Assembly: GCA_018067325.1 (NCBI GenBank)
Contig: JAGPUU010000098.1
Location: forward strand, 1 to 11,721
Reading direction: 5' to 3'
DNA: 11,721 bases
Source: Amphritea sp.
GTDB taxonomy: Bacteria > Pseudomonadota > Gammaproteobacteria > Pseudomonadales > Balneatricaceae
Of this stretch, positions 1-6,481 are shown in pieces. The notes under the pieces are model-generated. The model worked only from the letters and a program-made list of their open reading frames with translations, did not search any database and was not told the DNA's origin. Every line of letters begins with the position of its first letter. The first letter of the stretch is position 1. The position numbers and the translations under genes are program-made.

Positions 1-2
1 CA

Positions 3-653
3 GGTATCCATCTGGAGCTATATGATAGTTTTGAAGCGCAACGTAATGATATTCGCGCGGATAAATTCGATCTTATCTATGCTAACCCATACGATGCTTC
101 TATGTTGGTCCGTGAACTTGGCTTTCAAGCGATAGCGCGGCCGGCCAGCAAATCAGATGAGACGGTAATTGCGGTTAACGCTGAGTCCGATTTTCAAACG
201 GTTGAGGACCTTAAAGCAGGTACACGTATAGCAACAACAGATGATCCTGATGTTCATACCATGGGTATGATTATGCTGGAATCTGCTGATCTGGATAAAA
301 GTAATACAGAGATAAAAGAGCATAGCAGTTATATCGTTGTAGCTAAGAATTTGCTCAATGGTGGCGCGGATGCTGGTTTCTTTCTAAAAGAAGCCTACGA
401 TGAGATGTCTGATCTGATTCGCTCTAAAATGCGGGTGTTGGTCAGTAGCCAGATTAGTGTTGTGCATCATTCTTTGCTGGTCGGGCCGAGAATGACAGAG
501 TATATCCCGGCTATTCAGCAGGCCTTGCTGACTATGCAGGATAACGAAAAAGGTAAGAGTGTGCTGGAGAGTATGGATGTCAGCCACTGGGAACCGATGG
601 ACTCGGAGCAAACCGAGTTTATGATCGATTTGATTGATACTCTTATCGATTGA
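3..653 (+). CDS. PhnD-like periplasmic substrate-binding protein, 5' end missing
   Basis: The reading frame is open from base 3, so the start lies before the window; 216 codons remain before the TGA at 651-653. The visible part resembles the C-terminal two thirds of the phosphate/phosphite/phosphonate-binding (PhnD-like, type 2 periplasmic binding) family. It has a DLIYANPYDAS segment near visible residues 23-33, where such proteins carry the residues lining the ligand cleft. A segment near residue 66 (VEDLKAGTRIAT) resembles the family's 'dLkGk.va' strand, and the tail matches the usual 'l..m....W.p' ending. Family members are about 300 residues and sit in the periplasm or are anchored as lipoproteins; the signal peptide is outside the window. 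The ligand cannot be read from the sequence, and many solitary PhnD-like proteins are not phosphonate binders. No transporter ATPase or permease gene follows, and a terminator begins 4 bases after the stop. Confidence 0.8.
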   Translation, partial: GIHLELYDSFEAQRNDIRADKFDLIYANPYDASMLVRELGFQAIARPASKSDETVIAVNAESDFQTVEDLKAGTRIATTDDPDVHTMGMIMLESADLDKSNTEIKEHSSYIVVAKNLLNGGADAGFFLKEAYDEMSDLIRSKMRVLVSSQISVVHHSLLVGPRMTEYIPAIQQALLTMQDNEKGKSVLESMDVSHWEPMDSEQTEFMIDLIDTLID

Positions 654-657
654 GAAT

Positions 658-682
658 ACGCCCCGAAAGGGGCGTTTTTTTT
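658..682 (+). terminator. Intrinsic terminator of the PhnD-like gene
   Basis: A perfect 7-bp stem (ACGCCCC 658-664 with GGGGCGT 669-675) is closed by a GAAA tetraloop. It runs into eight T residues (675-682). It starts four bases after the stop codon, so the PhnD-like gene is the last gene of its transcript. Confidence 0.95.
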
Positions 683-743
683 GTCTTAAGTTTTAAAGTT
701 CCTTCTCCTGTGATTTCCTCTCAATAGCAAGATATCTCTCTGC

Positions 744-771
744 TTGCATCAGTCCCTCGTTCTTTTATAGA
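744..771 (+). promoter_or_regulatory. Possible sigma-70 promoter before the structured region
   Basis: TTGCAT (744-749) and TATAGA (766-771) are separated by 16 bases. This is a modest match to the -35 and -10 consensus. It would start a transcript near 778 that reads through the inverted-repeat region towards ndh. It is weak and unsupported by anything else. Confidence 0.25.
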
Positions 772-1022
772 CGCTGTTTGTTATAAGCTTTTCTGCCTAG
801 TTTTAGGGGTCCTAAGGGGTATGTCCTCAAGTATCCGTTTGTTTGTACTATAGATATATATAAAAATTAGTTAACAGATGGTGAGGGAAGGTGCGAACAA
901 TCGCTATGCGCCTCTGGCCTTGAGAGAGACTGGAGATCAAGGCAACAAATACAGACATACTGGTCGTACGTCGAAAATTGTTAACGCTGAGTTCCTGTTT
1001 CTCTCAAAGCCCCGAAGGGCGA

Positions 1023-1113
1023 GCACTAGAATGGCCTTGTGCTTTGTCAGGCAGTTTGAAAAGGTCCAGACATTTCGCGGCACTGTCTTTCGCGCCCCAG
1101 GCCATTCTAGTGC
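1023..1113. repeat. 15-bp perfect inverted repeat with a 61-base interior
   Basis: The arms GCACTAGAATGGCCT (1023-1037) and AGGCCATTCTAGTGC (1099-1113) are exact reverse complements. The interior also carries a direct repeat of TTTCGCG (near 1075 and 1089) and a short AGACA/TGTCT pair. I see no target-site duplication on the flanks (GGGCGA on the left, CCGCAG on the right). It could be a stem in an RNA or the core of a small dispersed repeat. Confidence 0.85.
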
Positions 1114-1193
1114 CCGCAGAGAACTCATTGGGCTTATTCGCATCTTCCCAAGTTATCTTGTACTGTTGTCAGCTGTTCAAGCCCAGATAAGTC

Positions 1194-1232
1194 AGGTTAA
1201 TGCTCTAATCAGAGCATTAACCTCACTTTTTT
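1194..1232 (+). terminator. Terminator-like hairpin immediately before ndh (possible attenuator)
   Basis: A perfect 13-bp stem, AGGTTAATGCTCT (1194-1206) with AGAGCATTAACCT (1211-1223), has an AATC loop. T residues follow at 1227-1232 after three intervening bases (CAC). The T-run ends one base before the ndh ribosome-binding site (GAGG, 1233-1236). It is either the end of an upstream non-coding transcript or a leader attenuator of ndh. The offset T-run makes it weaker than the other terminators here. Confidence 0.65.
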
Positions 1233-1243
1233 GAGGTTCTAAA

Positions 1244-2533
1244 ATGAAAACAATTGTAATCGTAGGAGGTGGTGCTGGTGGTCTTGAGCTGGCGACACGG
1301 CTGGGTCATAAGCTAGGTAAAAAGAAGCGAGCTCAAATTATTCTGATTGATCGTAATCGTCAGCATATATGGAAGCCGTTGCTCCATGAAATCGCAACGG
1401 GCTCGCTGGATATAAATAGCGATGGCGTAATCTATCGTGCTCACGCAGCGGTTCACCATTATCAGTTTCAATTAGGCGCAATGATTGGGTTAGATAACGC
1501 TAGTAAGGTTATACGTTTACAGTCACTGCATGATGATGATGGTAAAGAGGTGCTGCCAGAAAGGGAGATTGCTTACGATACTCTGGTCATGGCAGTAGGC
1601 AGTGTGAGTAATGATTTTGGCACTCCAGGCGTGGCCGAGCACAGTTACTTCCTTGACTCTCATCACCAGGCAGAGCGTTTTCATATGGCTTTGCTAAATC
1701 AGTTTTTGCGCATCAACCAAAAGTCTACAGAAGCAGAGCTGCGTTTAGCTATCGTAGGCGGTGGTGCTACCGGTGTTGAATTGGCCGCTGAGCTTAACCA
1801 TGTTGCGGATCTGTTGAAGGTCTACGGTATGCCTGATATGTCGGCTAAAAGGCTTAAAATTGATCTTATTGAAGCGGGCCCCAGGATTTTGCCGGCTTTA
1901 CCTCAGCGGATTGCGGCAGCGGCTAAGAAAGAGCTGAATATCCTGGGTATTACCATTCATGAAAATGTACGGGTAACCAGTGCCGACGAAAGTAGTTTCA
2001 TTACACTGGATGGTGATCCTATTAAGGCTGACCTTAAGGTTTGGGCGGCAGGGGTTAAAGCGCCAGATTTTATAGAAGCGATCGGTTTGTTTGAGACAAA
2101 CAGGAATGGGCAGATAGTCGTAAAGCCAAGTTTGTTAAGTACGGTTGATGATTCTATCTTTGTGATTGGCGATTGTTGTGCTTGCGAACAGCCGGATGGA
2201 AGCTGGGTACCGCCTCGGGCACAGTCTGCGCATCAGATGGCGAGCCTGGTATATAAGAATATTCTTATGACAGAGCAGGGTAAGCCGTTACAAGAGTACT
2301 TGTATAAAGATCATGGCTCACTGGTGAATTTAAGCCGCTACAGTACGGTGGGGAGTCTGATGGGGAATCTGACCAAAGGGTCGATGTTTATTGAGGGTCG
2401 AATGGCCCGATTGGTTTATGTCTCTTTGTACCGTATGCACCAGATAGCTATTCACGGCTGGGTGAAAGCGTCAGCTGTGTATTTCGCACAAAAGATCGGC
2501 AGCAGCGTTAAGCCTAAGATGAAACTCCACTAG
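1244..2533 (+). CDS. ndh: Type II NADH:quinone oxidoreductase (NDH-2)
   Basis: This 429-residue flavoprotein oxidises NADH and passes electrons to membrane quinone without pumping protons; E. coli Ndh has 434 residues. The FAD-binding VGGGAGGLE motif is at residues 7-15, followed by WKPLLHEIATGSLD (43-56). The NADH-binding VGGGATGVE motif is at 171-179, and the family blocks WAAGVKAP (267-274), IFVIGDC (305-311) and AQSAHQMA (326-333) are present. The C-terminal stretch from about 385 (MARLVYVSLYRMHQ...) matches the amphipathic membrane-attachment region of E. coli Ndh down to the final KLH. The start is supported by GAGG seven bases upstream. It appears monocistronic: a terminator-like hairpin lies before it and a bidirectional terminator after it. 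That position hints at leader control, which is discussed in the findings. Confidence 0.98.
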   Translation: MKTIVIVGGGAGGLELATRLGHKLGKKKRAQIILIDRNRQHIWKPLLHEIATGSLDINSDGVIYRAHAAVHHYQFQLGAMIGLDNASKVIRLQSLHDDDGKEVLPEREIAYDTLVMAVGSVSNDFGTPGVAEHSYFLDSHHQAERFHMALLNQFLRINQKSTEAELRLAIVGGGATGVELAAELNHVADLLKVYGMPDMSAKRLKIDLIEAGPRILPALPQRIAAAAKKELNILGITIHENVRVTSADESSFITLDGDPIKADLKVWAAGVKAPDFIEAIGLFETNRNGQIVVKPSLLSTVDDSIFVIGDCCACEQPDGSWVPPRAQSAHQMASLVYKNILMTEQGKPLQEYLYKDHGSLVNLSRYSTVGSLMGNLTKGSMFIEGRMARLVYVSLYRMHQIAIHGWVKASAVYFAQKIGSSVKPKMKLH

Positions 2534-2565
2534 TTTCGCCAGTAAAGGGTCTTTTTTTTGGACAT

Positions 2566-2594
2566 AAAAAAACCGGGCTATTGCCCGGTTTTTT
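2566..2594. terminator. Bidirectional terminator between ndh and idh
   Basis: The stem CCGGGC (2573-2578) with GCCCGG (2583-2588) has a TATT loop. It is flanked by seven A (2566-2572) and six T (2589-2594), so it works for ndh on + and for idh on -. Convergent genes sharing one hairpin fits the layout. Confidence 0.95.
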
Positions 2595-2621
2595 AATATT
2601 CTTTATACCTTATTTTGGGTA

Positions 2622-4850
2622 TTAAGAATTAAGCGAAGCTAAAGCGTTATTCAAGGTTTCACTTGGACGCATAACTTTCTTCACTCGATCGCGTGTAGCG
2701 TGGTAGTAACCACCTAACTCAGCAGGTGTACCCTGTACAGCGCTTAACTCAGCAACAATCTTAGCTTCGTTTTCAGTAAGCGTTTTTGCCAGTGGAGCGA
2801 AGGTCGCTGCCAGTTCAGGGTTTTCAGTCTGACCTGCAACTTCCTGCGCCCAGTACATGCCAAGGTAGAAGTGGCTACCACGGTTATCCAATTCACCGGT
2901 TTTACGAGACGGAGACTGGTTGTTTTCAAGCAGAGTGCCGGTCGCTTTATCAAGGCATTTAGCCAGGATTGAAGCGCGACCGTTACCTTCTTTGATACCC
3001 ATCTCTTCAAGCGAAACAGCCAATGCCAGGAATTCACCCAGAGAGTCCCAACGGAGATGGTTCTCTTCTTCTACCTGCTGAACATGCTTAGGTGCAGAAC
3101 CGCCAGCACCAGTCTCGTACATACCGCCGCCCTTAAGCATAGGTACAACAGATAGCATCTTGGCAGATGTACCCAGTTCAAGAATTGGGAACAGGTCAGT
3201 CAGGTAGTCGCGTAATACGTTACCGGTTACGGAGATAGTGTCATTGCCACGGATCAGACGATCCATAGTGTAACGGATTGCCTGGCTGTAAGACTTGATT
3301 GAGATGTCCAGACCGTCTGTATCGTGATCCTTCAGGTACTCTTTAACCTTCTTGGTCAGCTCAATATCGTGAGCACGTTCTTGATCCATCCAGAAAATAG
3401 CAGGCGTATCAGACTGACGTGCACGAGTCACGGCCAGCTTAACCCAGTCACGGACAGGCTCATCTTTAGTTTGACATGCGCGCCAGATATCACCTTTCTC
3501 AACATCGTGCTGAGTCAGTATAGTGCCGTCAGCAGCAACAACGCGCATTACGCCATCTTCAGTCTCGAATGTTTTGTCGTGAGAACCATATTCTTCAGCT
3601 TTCTTAGCCATCAGGCCAACGTTTGGTACGGTACCAATGGTAGTCGGATCGAATGCACCGTTGGTTTTACAGAAATTGATCATGTCCTGATAGATACGCG
3701 CGTAGGTTCTTTCTGGCATTACCGCTTTAGTATCTTTAGGTCGGCCATCCGGGCCCCACATTTTGCCGCCGTTACGGATCATTGCTGGCATAGATGCGTC
3801 AACGATTACGTCGGAAGGTACGTGTAGGTTAGTGATGCCTTTAACGGAATCAACCATCGCCATTTCAGGGCGGTGTTCGTGACAGGCGTGAATCGCTTCT
3901 TCAATCTCTTCGCGCTTAGAGCGAGGCAGATTAGCGATTTTGTCGTAGACACTGCCGATACCGTTATTCGGGTTAACTTCTAACTCTTCAAACAGATCTG
4001 CGTATTTTTCAAATAACTCTTTGTAGAAAACAGTAACCGCGTGGCCGAATACGATCGGGTGGGATACTTTCATCATGGTCGCTTTAACGTGCAGTGACCA
4101 CATGACGCCAGTTTCCTGTGCATCGTTAAGGGTTTCTTCAAAAAAGTCACGCAGTGCTTTGCAGCTCATACGCATGCTGTCAAGAATTTCAGCTTTTTCA
4201 AGGCTCAATTCTTTCTTAACAGTAACGTCACCATTCGGTGCTACGAATTCGATGCGTACATCGCCAGCTTCTTCCATTGTGAAAGATTGCTCGCTAGAGA
4301 AGAAGTCGCCATCACGCATGTAATCTGCATGGGTGCGGGATGCTTTGCTCCACTTGCCCATAGAGTGGGGGAATTTACGAGCGAAGGCTTTTACAGCACC
4401 TGGTGCGCGTCGATCGGAGTTACCTTCACGCAGTACAGGGTTTACAGCAGAACCCAGAATCTTGGAGTAGCGAGCCTGGATCGCTTGCTCTGCATCAGAC
4501 TTAGGTGCCTCAGGGTAAGTAGGGATATCGTAACCCTGAGATTGTAGCTCTTCGATACAAGCTCTCAGCTGGGGAATAGAAGCAGAGATATTTGGTAGTT
4601 TTACAATGTTGGCATGTGGGTCCTGGGTCAGTTTACCCAGAAAGGTCAGGCCATCTTCAACTTTTTGATCGTCGGTAAGATTGTCGGGGAAAGTAGACAG
4701 TACACGGCCTGCCAGAGATATGTCGCTGATCTTAACGTCGATGCCTGCTGCGCCGGTAAATGTTCTAACTATCGGTAGAAAAGAACAGGTAGCCAGTGAT
4801 GGAGCTTCGTCGGTAAGGGTCCAGTAAATAGTTTGATTAGTTGTAGTCAT
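2622..4850 (-). CDS. icd: Monomeric NADP-dependent isocitrate dehydrogenase
   Basis: A cytoplasmic TCA-cycle enzyme that oxidatively decarboxylates isocitrate to 2-oxoglutarate with NADP+. At 742 residues it matches the monomeric type (Azotobacter vinelandii enzyme about 741), not the roughly 415-residue dimeric Icd. Visible signatures are KLPNISAS (84-91) and NSDRRAP (144-150) for substrate, the acidic metal ligands D351, D548 and D552, and the cofactor region around [17 protein letters not shown] (574-590) with H589 and R600. From memory these correspond to residues assigned in the Azotobacter structure. The start is supported by AAGGGGAT just upstream (minus strand, 4855-4862). It is followed by a bidirectional terminator and separated from upstream aroF by 287 bases holding aroF's own terminator and a likely promoter, so it is probably a single-gene transcript. 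The symbol icd is used loosely; idh or icd2 are also used for this type. Confidence 0.97.
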   Translation of the reverse strand: MTTTNQTIYWTLTDEAPSLATCSFLPIVRTFTGAAGIDVKISDISLAGRVLSTFPDNLTDDQKVEDGLTFLGKLTQDPHANIVKLPNISASIPQLRACIEELQSQGYDIPTYPEAPKSDAEQAIQARYSKILGSAVNPVLREGNSDRRAPGAVKAFARKFPHSMGKWSKASRTHADYMRDGDFFSSEQSFTMEEAGDVRIEFVAPNGDVTVKKELSLEKAEILDSMRMSCKALRDFFEETLNDAQETGVMWSLHVKATMMKVSHPIVFGHAVTVFYKELFEKYADLFEELEVNPNNGIGSVYDKIANLPRSKREEIEEAIHACHEHRPEMAMVDSVKGITNLHVPSDVIVDASMPAMIRNGGKMWGPDGRPKDTKAVMPERTYARIYQDMINFCKTNGAFDPTTIGTVPNVGLMAKKAEEYGSHDKTFETEDGVMRVVAADGTILTQHDVEKGDIWRACQTKDEPVRDWVKLAVTRARQSDTPAIFWMDQERAHDIELTKKVKEYLKDHDTDGLDISIKSYSQAIRYTMDRLIRGNDTISVTGNVLRDYLTDLFPILELGTSAKMLSVVPMLKGGGMYETGAGGSAPKHVQQVEEENHLRWDSLGEFLALAVSLEEMGIKEGNGRASILAKCLDKATGTLLENNQSPSRKTGELDNRGSHFYLGMYWAQEVAGQTENPELAATFAPLAKTLTENEAKIVAELSAVQGTPAELGGYYHATRDRVKKVMRPSETLNNALASLNS

Positions 4851-4958
4851 TTCATCCCCTTTGTATTTTTGGCTGATAAGCCAGAGGCTTAACAGAGCAG
4901 CTTGTGGCTGTCCGTCACATCTTTGCGTAAGCCTTTCTAATTTTTTATTCCGCGGTGC

Positions 4959-4988
4959 ATTATACGTTATAAATTTACCAATACTGAA
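4959..4988 (-). promoter_or_regulatory. Probable promoter of the isocitrate dehydrogenase gene
   Basis: On the minus strand a perfect TATAAT (4959-4964) is preceded, 18 bases upstream, by TTCAGT (4983-4988), a partial -35. The predicted start near 4952 leaves a leader of about 100 bases. That leader holds a small hairpin TAAGCC-TCT-GGCTTA (4877-4891), and its ribosome-binding site is at 4855-4862. Confidence 0.45.
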
Positions 4989-5094
4989 GTATTAAGACCG
5001 ACTCAGATGTGAACTATCGACTAAAAGATAGTGTCACTGTAGTTTTATTACCGCACTGCAACATGATTTTTAGCATTATTTGGCGTTAGCCAAT

Positions 5095-5121
5095 AAAAAA
5101 GAGACCCGAAGGTCTCTTTTT
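5095..5121 (-). terminator. Terminator of aroF
   Basis: The stem GAGACC (5101-5106) with GGTCTC (5111-5116) is closed by a four-base CGAA loop (TTCG on the minus strand). It is flanked by six A (5095-5100) and five T (5117-5121). Read on the minus strand it ends in six U, about 17 bases after the aroF stop. It would also stop + strand transcription. Confidence 0.93.
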
Positions 5122-5137
5122 GTAAACTTCGCTTAAC

Positions 5138-6205
5138 TCAGCGAGTTGGCAATACTTCTTTTAATTTGGCATGCATATCGAGCAAGGTTTTCTCAGTAGT
5201 ATCCCAATCGATACAAGCGTCGGTGATGGAAACACCATATTGGAGATCGGCAGGATCAGCAGTCATCTTCTGATTGCCCCAACCCAGGTTAGACTCAACC
5301 ATGAGACCAATAATAGATTTGTTACCATCCATAATCTGATGAGTGACATTTTCCATTACCAGTGGCTGCAACGCCGGGTCTTTATTAGAATTTGCATGGC
5401 TGCAATCGATCATCAGGTTGTTCTTTAAGCCGGCTTTATCAAGCGCCTGCCCACACAGAGCAACATTTACAGAATCATAGTTAGGTTTACCGTTACCGCC
5501 GCGCAGTACTACATGGCCGTATTCATTGCCTTTGGTGCGGACGATGGAACACTGTCCTTCTTCGTTAATACCGAGGAAATTGTGCGGATGGGAAACAGAT
5601 TCCAAAGCGTTGATCGCAACGGTCAGGCCGCCATCAGTGCCATTTTTGAAGCCAACAGCTCCGGAAAGGCCACTGGACATCTCACGGTGTGTCTGTGACT
5701 CAGTTGTACGTGCACCAATAGCTGACCAGGATATAAGGTCTTGCAGGTACTGTGGTGAGATCGGGTCTAGTGCTTCAGTTGCTAGCGGCAGCCCAGCTTC
5801 TGAAAGTTGTATCAGTAGTTCACGACCTATATGTAAACCCTCTTCGATCTCAAAAGAGTCATTCATATGCGGGTCGTTGATCAGACCTTTCCAGCCAACG
5901 GTGGTACGGGGCTTCTCAAAATAGACGCGCATAACCAGATAGAGAGTGTCCTGTACTTGCTCAGCAAGCTGTTTAAGCTTATGGCCATATTCGATTGCGG
6001 CTTTGGTGTCATGGATAGAGCAGGGGCCCACCACAACAAACAAGCGCTTATCTTCACCCTTTATAATATCCTTAATTACCTGGCGGCCTTCCATAACAGT
6101 AGCCGTTGCAGATTCAGACAGGGGAAGCTTAGTTTTTAGCTGGTCAGGTGTGACCAGAACCGTATTACTCTCAATATTGAGGTTTTCGACTCGGTTATCA
6201 GACAT
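5138..6205 (-). CDS. aroF: 3-deoxy-7-phosphoheptulonate (DAHP) synthase, tyrosine-type
   Basis: It condenses phosphoenolpyruvate with erythrose 4-phosphate, the first step of the shikimate pathway. The 355 residues match class I (AroFGH) enzymes; E. coli AroF has 356. Active-site blocks are GPCSIHD (60-66, metal ligand C62), EKPRTTVGWKG (97-107), GARTTESQTHRE (164-175), VGFKNGTDG (184-192, K187) and DCSHANS (267-273, H270). The metal-ligand positions E304 and D329 are also present. It is nearer E. coli AroF than AroG: the first 30 residues align with AroF without gaps (VLVTPDQLK against VLMTPEQLK), and ATEALDPISPQYL is AroF-like. Asn8, a residue linked to tyrosine feedback in E. coli AroF, is conserved. 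Start support is AGGAAA at 6211-6216 (minus strand). It is divergent from dsbD and has its own terminator. I found no convincing TyrR box upstream. Confidence 0.95.
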   Translation of the reverse strand: MSDNRVENLNIESNTVLVTPDQLKTKLPLSESATATVMEGRQVIKDIIKGEDKRLFVVVGPCSIHDTKAAIEYGHKLKQLAEQVQDTLYLVMRVYFEKPRTTVGWKGLINDPHMNDSFEIEEGLHIGRELLIQLSEAGLPLATEALDPISPQYLQDLISWSAIGARTTESQTHREMSSGLSGAVGFKNGTDGGLTVAINALESVSHPHNFLGINEEGQCSIVRTKGNEYGHVVLRGGNGKPNYDSVNVALCGQALDKAGLKNNLMIDCSHANSNKDPALQPLVMENVTHQIMDGNKSIIGLMVESNLGWGNQKMTADPADLQYGVSITDACIDWDTTEKTLLDMHAKLKEVLPTR

Positions 6206-6481
6206 CTCAATTTCCTAAAGTGCACAGCCTTTACTCTGTACACCCGTTAGCGCGTTCGTAAAGGAGGTACTTTGTAACATATTCAGAGGAAAGGTTTAAG
6301 TGCTGAGCAAACTGATCAGATGATACAATCGTCTTAAAGCTATTGATCTTTTATATTCTTTAAGGTTATTAAGATATATAGATAAGTTTGTTTGATCGTT
6401 TTTCGCATCGTTTATCGAACTCCTTCGATAGATTGCTGTCCATAAAACTGTCCGATATTGCTTATAATTTAAGGGGTTACC
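6206..6481. promoter_or_regulatory. Divergent intergenic region between aroF and dsbD
   Basis: These 276 bases must hold both outward promoters. I see no strong -35/-10 pair for aroF. A TATAAT at 6463-6468 faces dsbD but lies too close to its start to serve it as a normal promoter. A perfect 7-bp dyad TATCGAA-CTCC-TTCGATA occupies 6413-6430, and an 8-bp palindrome CTGATCAG is at 6312-6319; either could be a protein-binding site. No T-run follows the dyad on either strand, so it is not a terminator. Confidence 0.4.

Larger units (their letters stand above)
683..1243. other. Long intergenic region without a credible protein gene; right part rich in inverted repeats
   Basis: This stretch lies between the terminator and ndh. 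Bases 683-877 are AT-rich and plain apart from a weak promoter-like pair at 744-771. From about 889 onward inverted repeats follow one another: AGGTGC/GCGCCT (889-894 with 908-913), an imperfect 19-bp pair (916-934 with 993-1011), GCCC-CGAA-GGGC (1009-1020), a perfect 15-bp pair (1023-1037 with 1099-1113), TGGGCTT/AAGCCCA (1129-1135 with 1179-1185) and a 13-bp hairpin (1194-1223). Open frames exist here, for example 878-1234 on +, but they lack a ribosome-binding site and recognisable protein features. The arrangement suggests a structured RNA, a long ndh leader or a dispersed intergenic repeat. I do not recognise a known RNA family. Confidence 0.6.

Noticed and set aside
1023..1113. A MITE with terminal inverted repeats
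   Set aside because: No target-site duplication could be seen on the flanks, so a mobile origin is not supported from this copy alone.
878..1234. A 118-codon open frame on + before ndh
   Set aside because: No ribosome-binding site, odd composition, overlaps several inverted repeats including the terminator-like hairpin, and other frames of the same stretch are equally open. Better explained as non-coding.
3324..3827. A 167-codon open frame on +, antisense to idh
   Set aside because: It lies wholly within the well-supported isocitrate dehydrogenase gene, has no ribosome-binding site or recognisable domain, and is a coding shadow.
6258..6276. A TyrR-like box or an SD-led mini-ORF upstream of aroF
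   Set aside because: GTAAA and TTTGTA are eight bases apart instead of six and poorly matched. The AAGGAGGT here is followed on + by TTG and then TAA at once, so no peptide is encoded.
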